A stretch of DNA of 64,000 bases, taken from NCBI RefSeq assembly GCF_019754295.1, contig NZ_VIRV01000003.1:1-64000 (forward strand). Reading direction: 5' to 3'. The notes under the pieces are model-generated. The model ran no database searches. It worked only from the letters and a program-made list of their open reading frames with translations, and had not been told where the DNA came from. Every line of letters begins with the position of its first letter. Within the stretch, counting starts at the first letter, position 1. This stretch comes from Sellimonas caecigallum. GTDB taxonomy: Bacteria; Bacillota; Clostridia; Lachnospirales; Lachnospiraceae. Shown here one piece after another: positions 8,537-16,772 of the stretch. The position numbers were made by a program, and so were the translations under genes.

Positions 8537-9799
8537 CTAAAAAAGATAAGTATTATTTTTCATCATATATTCTTCTATTTCCGGTATGGTCCTTGGAATA
8601 TTTCTGGAAAGATTTTCACATCCATTTTCTGTGATCAGACAGTTATCTTCTATCCTGAACCCAATTCCCCATTCTTCATGATAGATACCGATATCTACAC
8701 AAAATACCATACCAGGGACAACCACTTCCGGCCGCTTTATCATGTCGTGACAGTCATATCCAATATGATGTGCGCCGCCATGCCACATATACGTTCCGAT
8801 GTCTTCAAATTTTTTGCACACCCCGACCTCTTTCAACTGTTCAAAATTGTATTTTTTCGCTGTGGCGTCCACATCTGCCATTTTAAATCCCGGCTTTAAT
8901 ACCTCGAACATATAGTCTGAAGTTGCAAGCGCGCAATTGTACAGAAGTTTCTGTTTTTCTGTAAATTTTCCGTTGCAAGGCCAACCTCTGGATACGTCGT
9001 TGACGAGACCTTTCCATCTTGCTCCTACATCATTCAGAATCATATCTCCATCCTTTGCCTGTCCTTTATAGGAATAGTAATGGATGCAGAAATTGTTCTG
9101 TCCGGCAGAGATGATCGGCGGAAATCCGCTTCCCTCCGTGCCATACTGCCCCAGTACATAATCAAATTCCGCTTTGTACTGATGCTCGTACATTCCAGGT
9201 CTTGACGCCTTCATCATCGCCTTGATCCCTTCGCCTGTGATTGCTTCCGCTTTCCGGATCGCCTCAATTTCACATGGCTGTTTAATCGTTCTTAGCTTTC
9301 TTAATATCAGGTTGGCATTTTCCTGCTTCAGATATGGGTAAGCCGCCTGGACATGTCTTAAAAAGTGATGTACAGATGTATCAATATCGGATGTGCTCTC
9401 CTTAAAGGAGTCCGCATATAAGAACTCATACTTTCCGGAGACCGCAAGGCTATGAAAATCTGTCGCAAAATTGGAATCATACCCAAAAGATTCGATTCCT
9501 GAAATATCTGACGCTTCTTTGTCTTTGATCCTGCTTCCGCTCCATCTTTCTGCCATTGGATCCGGCGTGCGCAGATAAAGCTTTTCCCACACTTCGCCAT
9601 CATCCTGCTTGCCCGCAAGAAGAACAAGCCCTTTTTCTTCGATTCCTGTCAGATAGAGAAAATTACGATTTCCGAAAAAATCATAACATTCATCTGCTGA
9701 CTTTCTGATATCATCTCCTGAAAAGAATACCACAAGAGACCCTTTCTTCAGCTCTGCATATACATTTCGGCGATTTCCGCTGTAATATTCTCTCTGCAT
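8537..9799 (-). CDS. M24-family metallopeptidase (Xaa-Pro aminopeptidase-like)
   Basis: A 420-residue protein with an N-terminal creatinase-like domain (residues 1-165) and a C-terminal pita-bread M24 domain. The metal ligands are visible: NDVGARWKGLVNDVSRGWP supplies the two Asp, MWHGGAHHIG the His, and the two Glu lie in YHEEWGIGFRIEDN. It probably removes N-terminal residues before proline from peptides in the cytoplasm. Start 9799 has GAAAGGA seven bases upstream; an ATG 36 bases earlier lacks such a site. It is the last gene of the galactoside operon, 25 bases after the six-hairpin glycosidase, an unusual partner for sugar genes. Confidence 0.9.
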   Translation of the reverse strand: MQREYYSGNRRNVYAELKKGSLVVFFSGDDIRKSADECYDFFGNRNFLYLTGIEEKGLVLLAGKQDDGEVWEKLYLRTPDPMAERWSGSRIKDKEASDISGIESFGYDSNFATDFHSLAVSGKYEFLYADSFKESTSDIDTSVHHFLRHVQAAYPYLKQENANLILRKLRTIKQPCEIEAIRKAEAITGEGIKAMMKASRPGMYEHQYKAEFDYVLGQYGTEGSGFPPIISAGQNNFCIHYYSYKGQAKDGDMILNDVGARWKGLVNDVSRGWPCNGKFTEKQKLLYNCALATSDYMFEVLKPGFKMADVDATAKKYNFEQLKEVGVCKKFEDIGTYMWHGGAHHIGYDCHDMIKRPEVVVPGMVFCVDIGIYHEEWGIGFRIEDNCLITENGCENLSRNIPRTIPEIEEYMMKNNTYLF

Positions 9800-9824
9800 A
9801 ACTTTGTCCTTTCTCAAAATGTAT

Positions 9825-11333
9825 TTAACAGACACATGCTGTTATTGTTTCCCCCGGGTTTATATCCAGGGAAGTGTAGCTCACGGCTGCCCCATTTATT
9901 TTTTTCTGTTTTGCCGCGATCTGTTTTCCGTCAATCTGGATAAACGGATGTTCTCCGTAAAATCTGACCTCCCACACAAATGATTTTCCGCATACATTTG
10001 TCAGGGAAGCAAGCATATTTCCCTTATAAGATACTGTAAATTCCGTATCTCCTACTATGATATGCTCTGCCTTTATATCTTTGATTTCTTCTGGAAGCCT
10101 TGGAGCTGTCGCTATCCTATAATCCGGAGCATCCGGTTCGATACCCATCATCCCTTCTATGACCTGGGAGACAAATGTAAAAGAAATTTCCGGATAGTCT
10201 CCGTTTGTCCCCTGGCTTGGACGCTCATGCGGCTGATCTTTCAGCAATGTAATATACTTCATCCATTTCCATGCCTCATCATTTTTATGATATAAAAACA
10301 GCATGTCTGGAATGTACGTATAAGATTCCAGATTGTCCGGTGCCAAGGGTGCTGTTCCGATGCCGTCTCCCAGATTTTCTAAAATAAATGCAATATACTG
10401 TTCATTTCTTTTTCCCGGTTCCGTAATCATCTTCAACGGCATAAACCACGTATTTTCCGTCGCAAAATCACTGTATCTCTCTCCGTTTATCCCCCATGCA
10501 CGGACATAGCCGCTTTTCATATTGTCTGTAACACTCCACACATTATTGAAATATGCTTTCAGTTCTTTTGCTTTCTCATACCATTTTTCTGCCGCATCTG
10601 CATTTTCTCTTTTTTCCATCATCGCAGCATACGCCAGTGTAGCCTGATACTGTGAACCAATGGAGTCGCCCGACTCCAAAAGCGGTTCGCCGCTTCGTTC
10701 GTTGTAACTGCATGTCCCGTCAAAAATACCTCCTCCGGTTCCTTGTGCAACACCGTTTTTGTTTGAATCATGGATGGCAATAAAGTCTGTCATAACTTTT
10801 GTATAAAAATTCCACAAGTCATCGTCCATTATATATCTCTCATCCCCCGACCACAGATACTGTCTGTATGCCTTTTCCACTAATTCAAACTGGACCGGAA
10901 CCTCCCGCACGAAATATTCGTCGTTTTTAAAGTCGATCGTATGAGGTGTCCCGTCAAAATTAAATGCCCATGGAGTATACCATTTCCGTTCTTTTGTTGC
11001 CCCTTTTGCAAAGGTACGGAACATGGAGAAGTTCTCTTCATCCAAACCAGTCATATGCGCTCCAGCTGTCTGGTGCACAAAATCTCTGGAATAAAATGCG
11101 GTTCTGTCATAATAGCCTGACCAGTAAGAGGGAATGTAGTCATGCAATCCGGTATGATCCCCCTCCGGATGCGCTTCGTCTTTGTTTGTGATTCCCTGCT
11201 TACCGGTCATGACAAACTGCTGCTGTTTTTCAACTGCCCAGCGAAATGTTTTTTCAAGATACTCGTTGGAAGAATGTAATCTTACTTTCTTATTCTGCCT
11301 GCATTTTCCGTTGGTTACTTCTTCTTTACCCAC
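9825..11333 (-). CDS. Six-hairpin (alpha/alpha)6-barrel glycosidase, family unassigned
   Basis: A 502-residue protein starting at GTG with AAAGGGAG upstream. The body has the helical repeat character and aromatic motifs of six-hairpin glycosidases: SYWSGYYDRTAFYSRDFVHQTAGAH near the N-terminus, TGGGIFDGTCSYNE, GDSIGSQYQATLAYAAMM and ATENTWFMPLKMI, followed by a C-terminal beta-sandwich from about residue 415. The acidic residues in YDRTAFYSRDF and FDGT are catalytic candidates. No signal peptide is present, so it acts in the cytoplasm on sugars imported by the adjacent ABC system. I cannot assign a CAZy family. It sits 13 bases after the GH36 alpha-galactosidase gene in the same operon. Confidence 0.8.
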   Translation of the reverse strand: MGKEEVTNGKCRQNKKVRLHSSNEYLEKTFRWAVEKQQQFVMTGKQGITNKDEAHPEGDHTGLHDYIPSYWSGYYDRTAFYSRDFVHQTAGAHMTGLDEENFSMFRTFAKGATKERKWYTPWAFNFDGTPHTIDFKNDEYFVREVPVQFELVEKAYRQYLWSGDERYIMDDDLWNFYTKVMTDFIAIHDSNKNGVAQGTGGGIFDGTCSYNERSGEPLLESGDSIGSQYQATLAYAAMMEKRENADAAEKWYEKAKELKAYFNNVWSVTDNMKSGYVRAWGINGERYSDFATENTWFMPLKMITEPGKRNEQYIAFILENLGDGIGTAPLAPDNLESYTYIPDMLFLYHKNDEAWKWMKYITLLKDQPHERPSQGTNGDYPEISFTFVSQVIEGMMGIEPDAPDYRIATAPRLPEEIKDIKAEHIIVGDTEFTVSYKGNMLASLTNVCGKSFVWEVRFYGEHPFIQIDGKQIAAKQKKINGAAVSYTSLDINPGETITACVC

Positions 11334-11346
11334 TGTATGCTCCCTT

Positions 11347-13593
11347 TTATTCCTCTATTTTCTTTACATAAAACAGTCTTGAAAAATAATCTCCCTGCTG
11401 CTCTCTTGCAACACCCGGGATCCCTGCCGCACAGTCTGATACATTGAGTCCTGCATACATCAGTTCATCTCCGTAATGTACGCCTAAATCTGCCTTGCTG
11501 CCAAAGCATTCTTTTACTTCGTACTTTGCGTTTTCTTCCAGACCTTTCACATAAATTCTTTCAAATTTTCCCTGTGCCGGCTGCAAAGTACGGAAGTATG
11601 CCACAAGTCCTTCGCTTCTGTCTTCTGAGACAACCTGCCATGCAGAATTGTTGCCTTCAAACGGACTCTTCAGACGGTAAAATACACCCTGCTGGATCAG
11701 CGCTCTGTTTTCCTTCATGAACTGGATCTGTTCTTTCATCTGCTCCAGCTCTTCTTCCGGAAGCCTTGTAATGTCAAGCTCATATCCGAATGTACCAAAG
11801 TACGCCACATTAGCTCTCGTTTCAAGAGAAGTATTGCGGAATACCTGATGGTTCGGAGATGCTGAAACATGACTTCCAATGCTGCTGATCGGATATACAT
11901 AAGATGTACCATACTGAATTTTGATTCTGTCCACGGCATCTGTATTGTCCGAAGTCCATGCCTGCGGTGCGTAGTACAGCATTCCCGGATCAAACCTTGC
12001 CCCGCCGCTTGCGCAGGATTCAAATAAAATTTCCGGGAATTCCTGGATCAGTCTTTCATATAAGCTGTACACGCCCAGGATATATTTATGTCTTACTTTT
12101 CCCTGATAACTTTTTCCGTTTCCATTTGAAAAGACTTCTGAGAATGCGCGGTTCATATCCCATTTTACATAGGAAACCGGTGCGTCTGTCAGTACTTTTC
12201 TCATCTGTTCATAAATATAGTCCACGACTTCCTGTTTGGAGAAATCCAGCACATACTGATTTCTGCTGTGGCAGTAATTTCGTCTGATATCAGCAAGAAG
12301 CCAATCCGGATGCGCACGGAACAGATCACTGTCTTTGTTCGTCATTTCCGGTTCAAACCAAAGACCGAATTTCAGTCCCATTTCTTCTACTTTCTTTGCC
12401 AGACCGGTAATTCCTCCCGGAAGCTTCTCCATATTCGGATACCAGTCGCCTAAAGAACAGTTGTCCAGATTTCGTTTTCCAAACCATCCGTCATCCAGAA
12501 CGAACAATTCCACTCCGATCTCTTTTGCTTTTTCTGCGATATCCAGGATTTTTTCTTCGTTGAAATCAAAATAAGTTGCTTCCCAGTTATTGATCAGGAT
12601 CGGTCTTACTTTATCGCGCCATGTGCCGCGGGCAAGTCTTGTTCTGTATAATTCGTGGTAGACCTGGCTCATTCCGTTCATACCGTTTTCTGAGTAGACC
12701 ATTACCATTTCCGGTGTCTGAAAATGTTCCCCTTTTTTCAGTTCCCACCTAAACTCGTTCGGATGGATTCCCATGACTACTCTTGTCACATCAAAGTTAT
12801 CAACTTCTGCCTGGGCAAGGAAATCTCCACTGTAAACAAGGCTGAATCCGAGTACTTCTCCGCTGCATTCATCCGCATTTGCTCTTTTTAACATCAAGAA
12901 AGGATTGAACTGATGGCTGCTGCATCCGCGCATGCTGTATATGCTCTGCACGCCATATGTCAGTTTTCTTGTATGCGGGTGGCGTTCCCTGTTCCATGCC
13001 CCTGCAAGCTCTACCATCTCGTATTCTTTGTCCGGTAAATCCAGACATCCGCTCATACAGTTCAACAGCGTAATTCCTGCTTCACATTCGCATTCGAAGC
13101 GGACATGACGTGTGATAACTGGTCTGTCACGGAAGATTGTATAAGATAAAATCATCTTTGTCTGGATCATTTCATCTTCCAGAACAATCTCCAGTGTATC
13201 TGCTTCTTCGTTATCTTCTACGTAAACTGCCGGAAGTCCTTCAAGAGCTTTTTTCCCTGCGAAAATTTCATGAGTTTTATATTTAAAATCTACAACTCGG
13301 CTTCCGTCTGCACTTTCCAGTTCAAAAGCCGGATATCTTGTATCCCCTGAACCGAAAGTTGGATATTCCTGTTTCAGGTGTTCGAGAGAAAAATCGCTGC
13401 GCCCTTCAAACGGATACGGGGCCATGTCTCTTCTTGCATATTCAATCAGATATCCAAAATCTTCTCTGTCTGTAAGATGCTTTCCGTAATAAACATGTCC
13501 CAACTGACCGTTTTCCAAAACCTTGATAATGTAGCTGATCTTTTCGTTATAAAGATGAAACTCTTTTGCTGCCTCGTGAAATCTGATTGCCAT
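11347..13593 (-). CDS. GH36 alpha-galactosidase
   Basis: A 748-residue cytoplasmic enzyme of the typical long GH36 size. It has an N-terminal beta-supersandwich (1-330), a TIM barrel (330-650) and a C-terminal sheet. Catalytic residues can be placed: nucleophile D479 in SYVKWDMNR and acid/base D549 in AWTSDNTD; the substrate-binding stretches VLDDGWFG, GLWFEPEM and ESCASGGARFD are present. It hydrolyses terminal alpha-1,6-galactose from melibiose, raffinose and stachyose. A GGAGAG site precedes the ATG at 13593. A 73-base gap with a stem-loop separates it from the upstream permease gene of the same operon. Confidence 0.96.
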   Translation of the reverse strand: MAIRFHEAAKEFHLYNEKISYIIKVLENGQLGHVYYGKHLTDREDFGYLIEYARRDMAPYPFEGRSDFSLEHLKQEYPTFGSGDTRYPAFELESADGSRVVDFKYKTHEIFAGKKALEGLPAVYVEDNEEADTLEIVLEDEMIQTKMILSYTIFRDRPVITRHVRFECECEAGITLLNCMSGCLDLPDKEYEMVELAGAWNRERHPHTRKLTYGVQSIYSMRGCSSHQFNPFLMLKRANADECSGEVLGFSLVYSGDFLAQAEVDNFDVTRVVMGIHPNEFRWELKKGEHFQTPEMVMVYSENGMNGMSQVYHELYRTRLARGTWRDKVRPILINNWEATYFDFNEEKILDIAEKAKEIGVELFVLDDGWFGKRNLDNCSLGDWYPNMEKLPGGITGLAKKVEEMGLKFGLWFEPEMTNKDSDLFRAHPDWLLADIRRNYCHSRNQYVLDFSKQEVVDYIYEQMRKVLTDAPVSYVKWDMNRAFSEVFSNGNGKSYQGKVRHKYILGVYSLYERLIQEFPEILFESCASGGARFDPGMLYYAPQAWTSDNTDAVDRIKIQYGTSYVYPISSIGSHVSASPNHQVFRNTSLETRANVAYFGTFGYELDITRLPEEELEQMKEQIQFMKENRALIQQGVFYRLKSPFEGNNSAWQVVSEDRSEGLVAYFRTLQPAQGKFERIYVKGLEENAKYEVKECFGSKADLGVHYGDELMYAGLNVSDCAAGIPGVAREQQGDYFSRLFYVKKIEE

Positions 13594-13623
13594 GTTACTC
13601 TCCTTTTCATTCTGTCTTTAAAT

Positions 13624-13656
13624 AAAGGGAATCTATGCCAGGCAAAGATTCCCTTT
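13624..13656 (-). other. Intercistronic stem-loop between permease and alpha-galactosidase genes
   Basis: AAAGGGAATCT (13624-13634) pairs perfectly with AGATTCCCTTT (13646-13656). In the transcript only a weak U-tract follows, so partial termination or RNA processing/stabilisation is more likely than full stop. It would lower or uncouple expression of the downstream glycosidase genes. Confidence 0.55.
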
Positions 13657-13666
13657 GTATCATTTA

Positions 13667-14488
13667 TTATTTGATGGCTCCGCCAGTACCTTCGATAATG
13701 TATCTCTGTGCAAATAAGAAGATTAAAATTGGCGGTACAATCATAATCACTGTGATACATAACATAGGAACGATCTCCTGAGAATATACACCCTTGAATG
13801 ACGCAAGTCCTAATGCCAATGTGTATTTGGATCTTTCCTGCAGGAAAATCAATGGTCCTAAATAGTCGTTCCATGCAGCAAGCATATTCAGTACACCAAC
13901 CAGAATCAGTGACGGTTTCATAATCGGAACATAAATCTTATAGAAGATCTGGAACGCATTGGCTCCGTCGATTCTTGCCGCCTCTTCGAAATCTTTCGGT
14001 ACGCCCATCAGGAACTGGCGCATCAGGAAGATGTAGTATGCTGATCCAAACCAAGATGGAACGATCAACGGTTTCAGTGTGTTCAGCCATCCAAATGCAT
14101 TAAATTCCATGTACTGCGGGATCATTGTAACGTCCCACGGAATCATCATAGTGGAAAGCAGTAACATAAAGAGGATATTTTTTCCTCTGAACTGGAATCT
14201 TGCAAATCCGTATGCGACAAGCGCTGCGGATACCATGGATCCTACTGCGGATCCTACCGTTACAAGCACAGAGTTCTTCAAAAATGTGCCGAACGGCTGT
14301 GCATTCCATGCGTCCACATAGTTCTGCCAGTTCCAGATATCCGGCAGGAAGCTTGGCGGATAAGCAACCGCTTCTGTTTCTGATTTAAATGTGGAAAAGA
14401 ACATGTATACGAAAGGGAACAAAAAGTAAACTGCAATCAATGTCAAAATCACATACAGTACTACTTTTGTTTTTTTAGACATTTTCAT
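13667..14488 (-). CDS. Carbohydrate ABC transporter permease, MalG/MsmG type
   Basis: A 273-residue inner-membrane permease with six predicted helices. The EAA loop that docks the ATPase is seen as EEAARIDGANAFQIFYKIYVPIMKP. It is the second permease of a CUT1-family importer. Its start overlaps the stop of the partner permease by one base. No ATPase gene is in the operon, so a shared MsmK-type ATPase encoded elsewhere is required, as is usual in Firmicutes. Confidence 0.95.
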   Translation of the reverse strand: MKMSKKTKVVLYVILTLIAVYFLFPFVYMFFSTFKSETEAVAYPPSFLPDIWNWQNYVDAWNAQPFGTFLKNSVLVTVGSAVGSMVSAALVAYGFARFQFRGKNILFMLLLSTMMIPWDVTMIPQYMEFNAFGWLNTLKPLIVPSWFGSAYYIFLMRQFLMGVPKDFEEAARIDGANAFQIFYKIYVPIMKPSLILVGVLNMLAAWNDYLGPLIFLQERSKYTLALGLASFKGVYSQEIVPMLCITVIMIVPPILIFLFAQRYIIEGTGGAIK

Positions 14489-15408
14489 TACTTTTTCCTC
14501 CTCTTTTTCTTTTTCGTTCCTGAGTTTACTTCATTTTCATAGAATACCCACATTGAGGATGATTTGAATACAAGAGCGGTCAGACAGAGAATGATGATGA
14601 ACATTACCCATGCATTGGCACTTGCGTATCCAAGTTTATGGTGTCTGAACGCGTTGTTGTATGTCATCAGTCCGTAGAAGTAAGTAGACTTCATCGGTCC
14701 GCCTCCTGTCAACAGCATAACGAGTGTTACCTGCTGGAAGGAACTGATGATAGAAGTAATCAAGTTGAACAATAATGTTGGTGTGATGATCGGCAGCGTG
14801 ATGCTGAAAAACTGTCTTACCGGTCCTGCACCGTCAAGTGCAGCTGCTTCGTAAAGTTCCGCCGAGATTCCCTTGATATTCGTATAGAATACGAGCATCA
14901 TCGTTCCGACTCCGAATGCACTTACGATTACGACTGCCAGGATTGCCCATGCCGGATCCACCAACCAGTTTGGCCCCTCAATTCCGATCAGGGAAAGCAG
15001 ATAGTTTAAGATACCATAATCACTGTTCAAAACCCAGCTCCAGATAACGGATGTCGCAACACCGGAAACAACGGCCGGGATGTAGAAAATCGTTCTGTAA
15101 ACCTTGATCCCTTTCAACGGCTGGCTGATCAGCATCGCAAGGAACAGGGCGATACAGATATTCAGCGGCACAAAGATTGCCGCATATTTAATACTGATTG
15201 TAAGAGATTTCAGTACCTGCTTATCTGAGGTAAACATCTCTATGTAGTTTCCAAGTCCCACAAAAGTACGCTCTCCAACAACTGGCCAGTCAAAAAAGCT
15301 GATGCACAGAGAAAAGATCAGCGGTCCTAATGTGAAGACTAAGAATCCGATAATCCATGGCAAAATAAACAGATATGGTGTAACTGTCTTCCATTTAAAT
15401 TTTTTCAT
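14488..15408 (-). CDS. Carbohydrate ABC transporter permease, MalF/MsmF type
   Basis: A 306-residue permease with six predicted helices and an EAA loop (LYEAAALDGAGPVRQFFSITLPII). With the adjacent MalG-type protein it forms the membrane channel of the alpha-galactoside importer. A GGAGAG site lies before the ATG at 15408. It follows the binding-protein gene after an 89-base gap that contains a strong stem-loop. Confidence 0.95.
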   Translation of the reverse strand: MKKFKWKTVTPYLFILPWIIGFLVFTLGPLIFSLCISFFDWPVVGERTFVGLGNYIEMFTSDKQVLKSLTISIKYAAIFVPLNICIALFLAMLISQPLKGIKVYRTIFYIPAVVSGVATSVIWSWVLNSDYGILNYLLSLIGIEGPNWLVDPAWAILAVVIVSAFGVGTMMLVFYTNIKGISAELYEAAALDGAGPVRQFFSITLPIITPTLLFNLITSIISSFQQVTLVMLLTGGGPMKSTYFYGLMTYNNAFRHHKLGYASANAWVMFIIILCLTALVFKSSSMWVFYENEVNSGTKKKKRRKK

Positions 15409-15429
15409 GTGACTCTCTCCTTATTTTTT

Positions 15430-15453
15430 GGAGGGGAAGTGCCCTTCCCCTCC
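15430..15453 (-). other. Stem-loop after the binding-protein gene
   Basis: GGAGGGGAAG (15430-15439) pairs with CTTCCCCTCC (15444-15453) over a four-base loop, ten perfect and mostly G-C pairs. In the transcript it is followed by A residues rather than U, so it is not an efficient terminator. Such hairpins downstream of solute-binding-protein genes are known to protect the upstream message and raise the amount of binding protein relative to permeases. Confidence 0.65.
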
Positions 15454-15497
15454 TTCCGCCCCACCCTGCAGATGGTCCGGATTCTTTCACTTTTATA

Positions 15498-16754
15498 CTA
15501 TTCGTGGCTTGCTACTACCTCATCCAGAGCTTCTTTTGGATCTGCAAGGCTGCTTGGATTGATAATGCTTTCAAATGCAAGCTGAATATCTGCATCGACT
15601 TCTGTCCATCCTTCTGCAATAAAGCTTGACGGAGTATATCCTGCACAGTTGTCAAGTGCTGTATAGAACGGTGCACAGTTCGGGTCTTCTCTGAGGGCTT
15701 CAGATTCAACAACTGATTTTAATGCCGGTAATTCTGTCTCGATACGGTGTTTGTTCATTTCTTCTCCTGTCCAGTATTTCAGGAATTCCCAAGCTTCTTC
15801 TTTGTGCTTGCTGTCTTTGGAGATTGCGATACCGGATGTATTGATGACACTGATGGAGTGTTCTGTTCCTTCAAACTTCGGAATCTGAACAATACCATAG
15901 TTCAGGCCTTCTTCTTCAAACTGTTTGATCGGCCATGTACCATCTACATACATTGCTGTTTTTCCACCCAGCATTTCTGTCTGTCCTGATTCTTCAGATG
16001 CGTATAATACGCCGTCTTTTTCCATATCCTGGAATGTCTTGAATACTTCAACAGATTTGTCGCTGTTGATGTTGCCGTCAAGTTTTCCGTTTTCATCAAC
16101 AAATGCTGTTCCATTGCTCCACAGATACATTTCCAGTGTGTATGGAAGTGTTCCGATCGGAAGTGTAAATCCGTTTACACTGTCAAGTTTGGACTGAATT
16201 TCTTCAGATGCTTTTGCTACATCTGCCCATGTCCAGTCGTCTGTCGGGTAAGCTACACCAGCCTGATCAAACAGGTCTTTGTTGTAGTACATACAGGATG
16301 TAACCACGCTGACCGGTACGCCGTAAATCTTATCATCGATAGAGTTGTACGGCCACAGTGCTTCGAAGAAATTGTTCTTGTATTCTTCGCCTTCTTTGTT
16401 AATATACTCGTCCAGTGGTTCCAGACTTTCTGAGTATGTCGGGTAATCCCACATGTACATTACGTCCGGTGCATCCCCAGCTCCCATGCTGGCTGTCATC
16501 TTTGTGTCGAAATCAGATCCCCATCCTTCCAGGACAACTTCGATCTTATCCTGGCTTTCGTTGAACTTGTCAACACATGCCTGCTGATCATCCAGTACAG
16601 ATGCGTCATCCCAAGTTGCAAAACGAATCTTCACTTTGCCGTCACTTGTTTTGTCGTCACCGCTGTCTTTTCCGCCTCCACATCCAAGGAGCATGGAGCC
16701 TGTCATGGCTGCTACCAGACCAACTGCTGCAAGTCTTTTCATTCTCTTCTTCAT
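15498..16754 (-). CDS. Sugar ABC transporter substrate-binding lipoprotein (MsmE-type)
   Basis: A 418-residue extracellular binding protein with a lipoprotein signal peptide: basic MKKRMKR, hydrophobic core, then lipobox MLLGC with the lipidated cysteine at position 25, followed by a Gly/Asp/Ser-rich tether. The rest is a cluster-B periplasmic-binding-protein fold (VKIRFATWDDASVLD; GDAPDVMYMW; GVPVSVVTSCMYYNKDLF; AMYVDGTWPI). It captures the oligosaccharide, probably raffinose-type, and hands it to the two permeases encoded next. GGAGG precedes the ATG. Confidence 0.95.
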   Translation of the reverse strand: MKKRMKRLAAVGLVAAMTGSMLLGCGGGKDSGDDKTSDGKVKIRFATWDDASVLDDQQACVDKFNESQDKIEVVLEGWGSDFDTKMTASMGAGDAPDVMYMWDYPTYSESLEPLDEYINKEGEEYKNNFFEALWPYNSIDDKIYGVPVSVVTSCMYYNKDLFDQAGVAYPTDDWTWADVAKASEEIQSKLDSVNGFTLPIGTLPYTLEMYLWSNGTAFVDENGKLDGNINSDKSVEVFKTFQDMEKDGVLYASEESGQTEMLGGKTAMYVDGTWPIKQFEEEGLNYGIVQIPKFEGTEHSISVINTSGIAISKDSKHKEEAWEFLKYWTGEEMNKHRIETELPALKSVVESEALREDPNCAPFYTALDNCAGYTPSSFIAEGWTEVDADIQLAFESIINPSSLADPKEALDEVVASHE

Positions 16755-16772
16755 AATGTTACCTCCGTTTTT

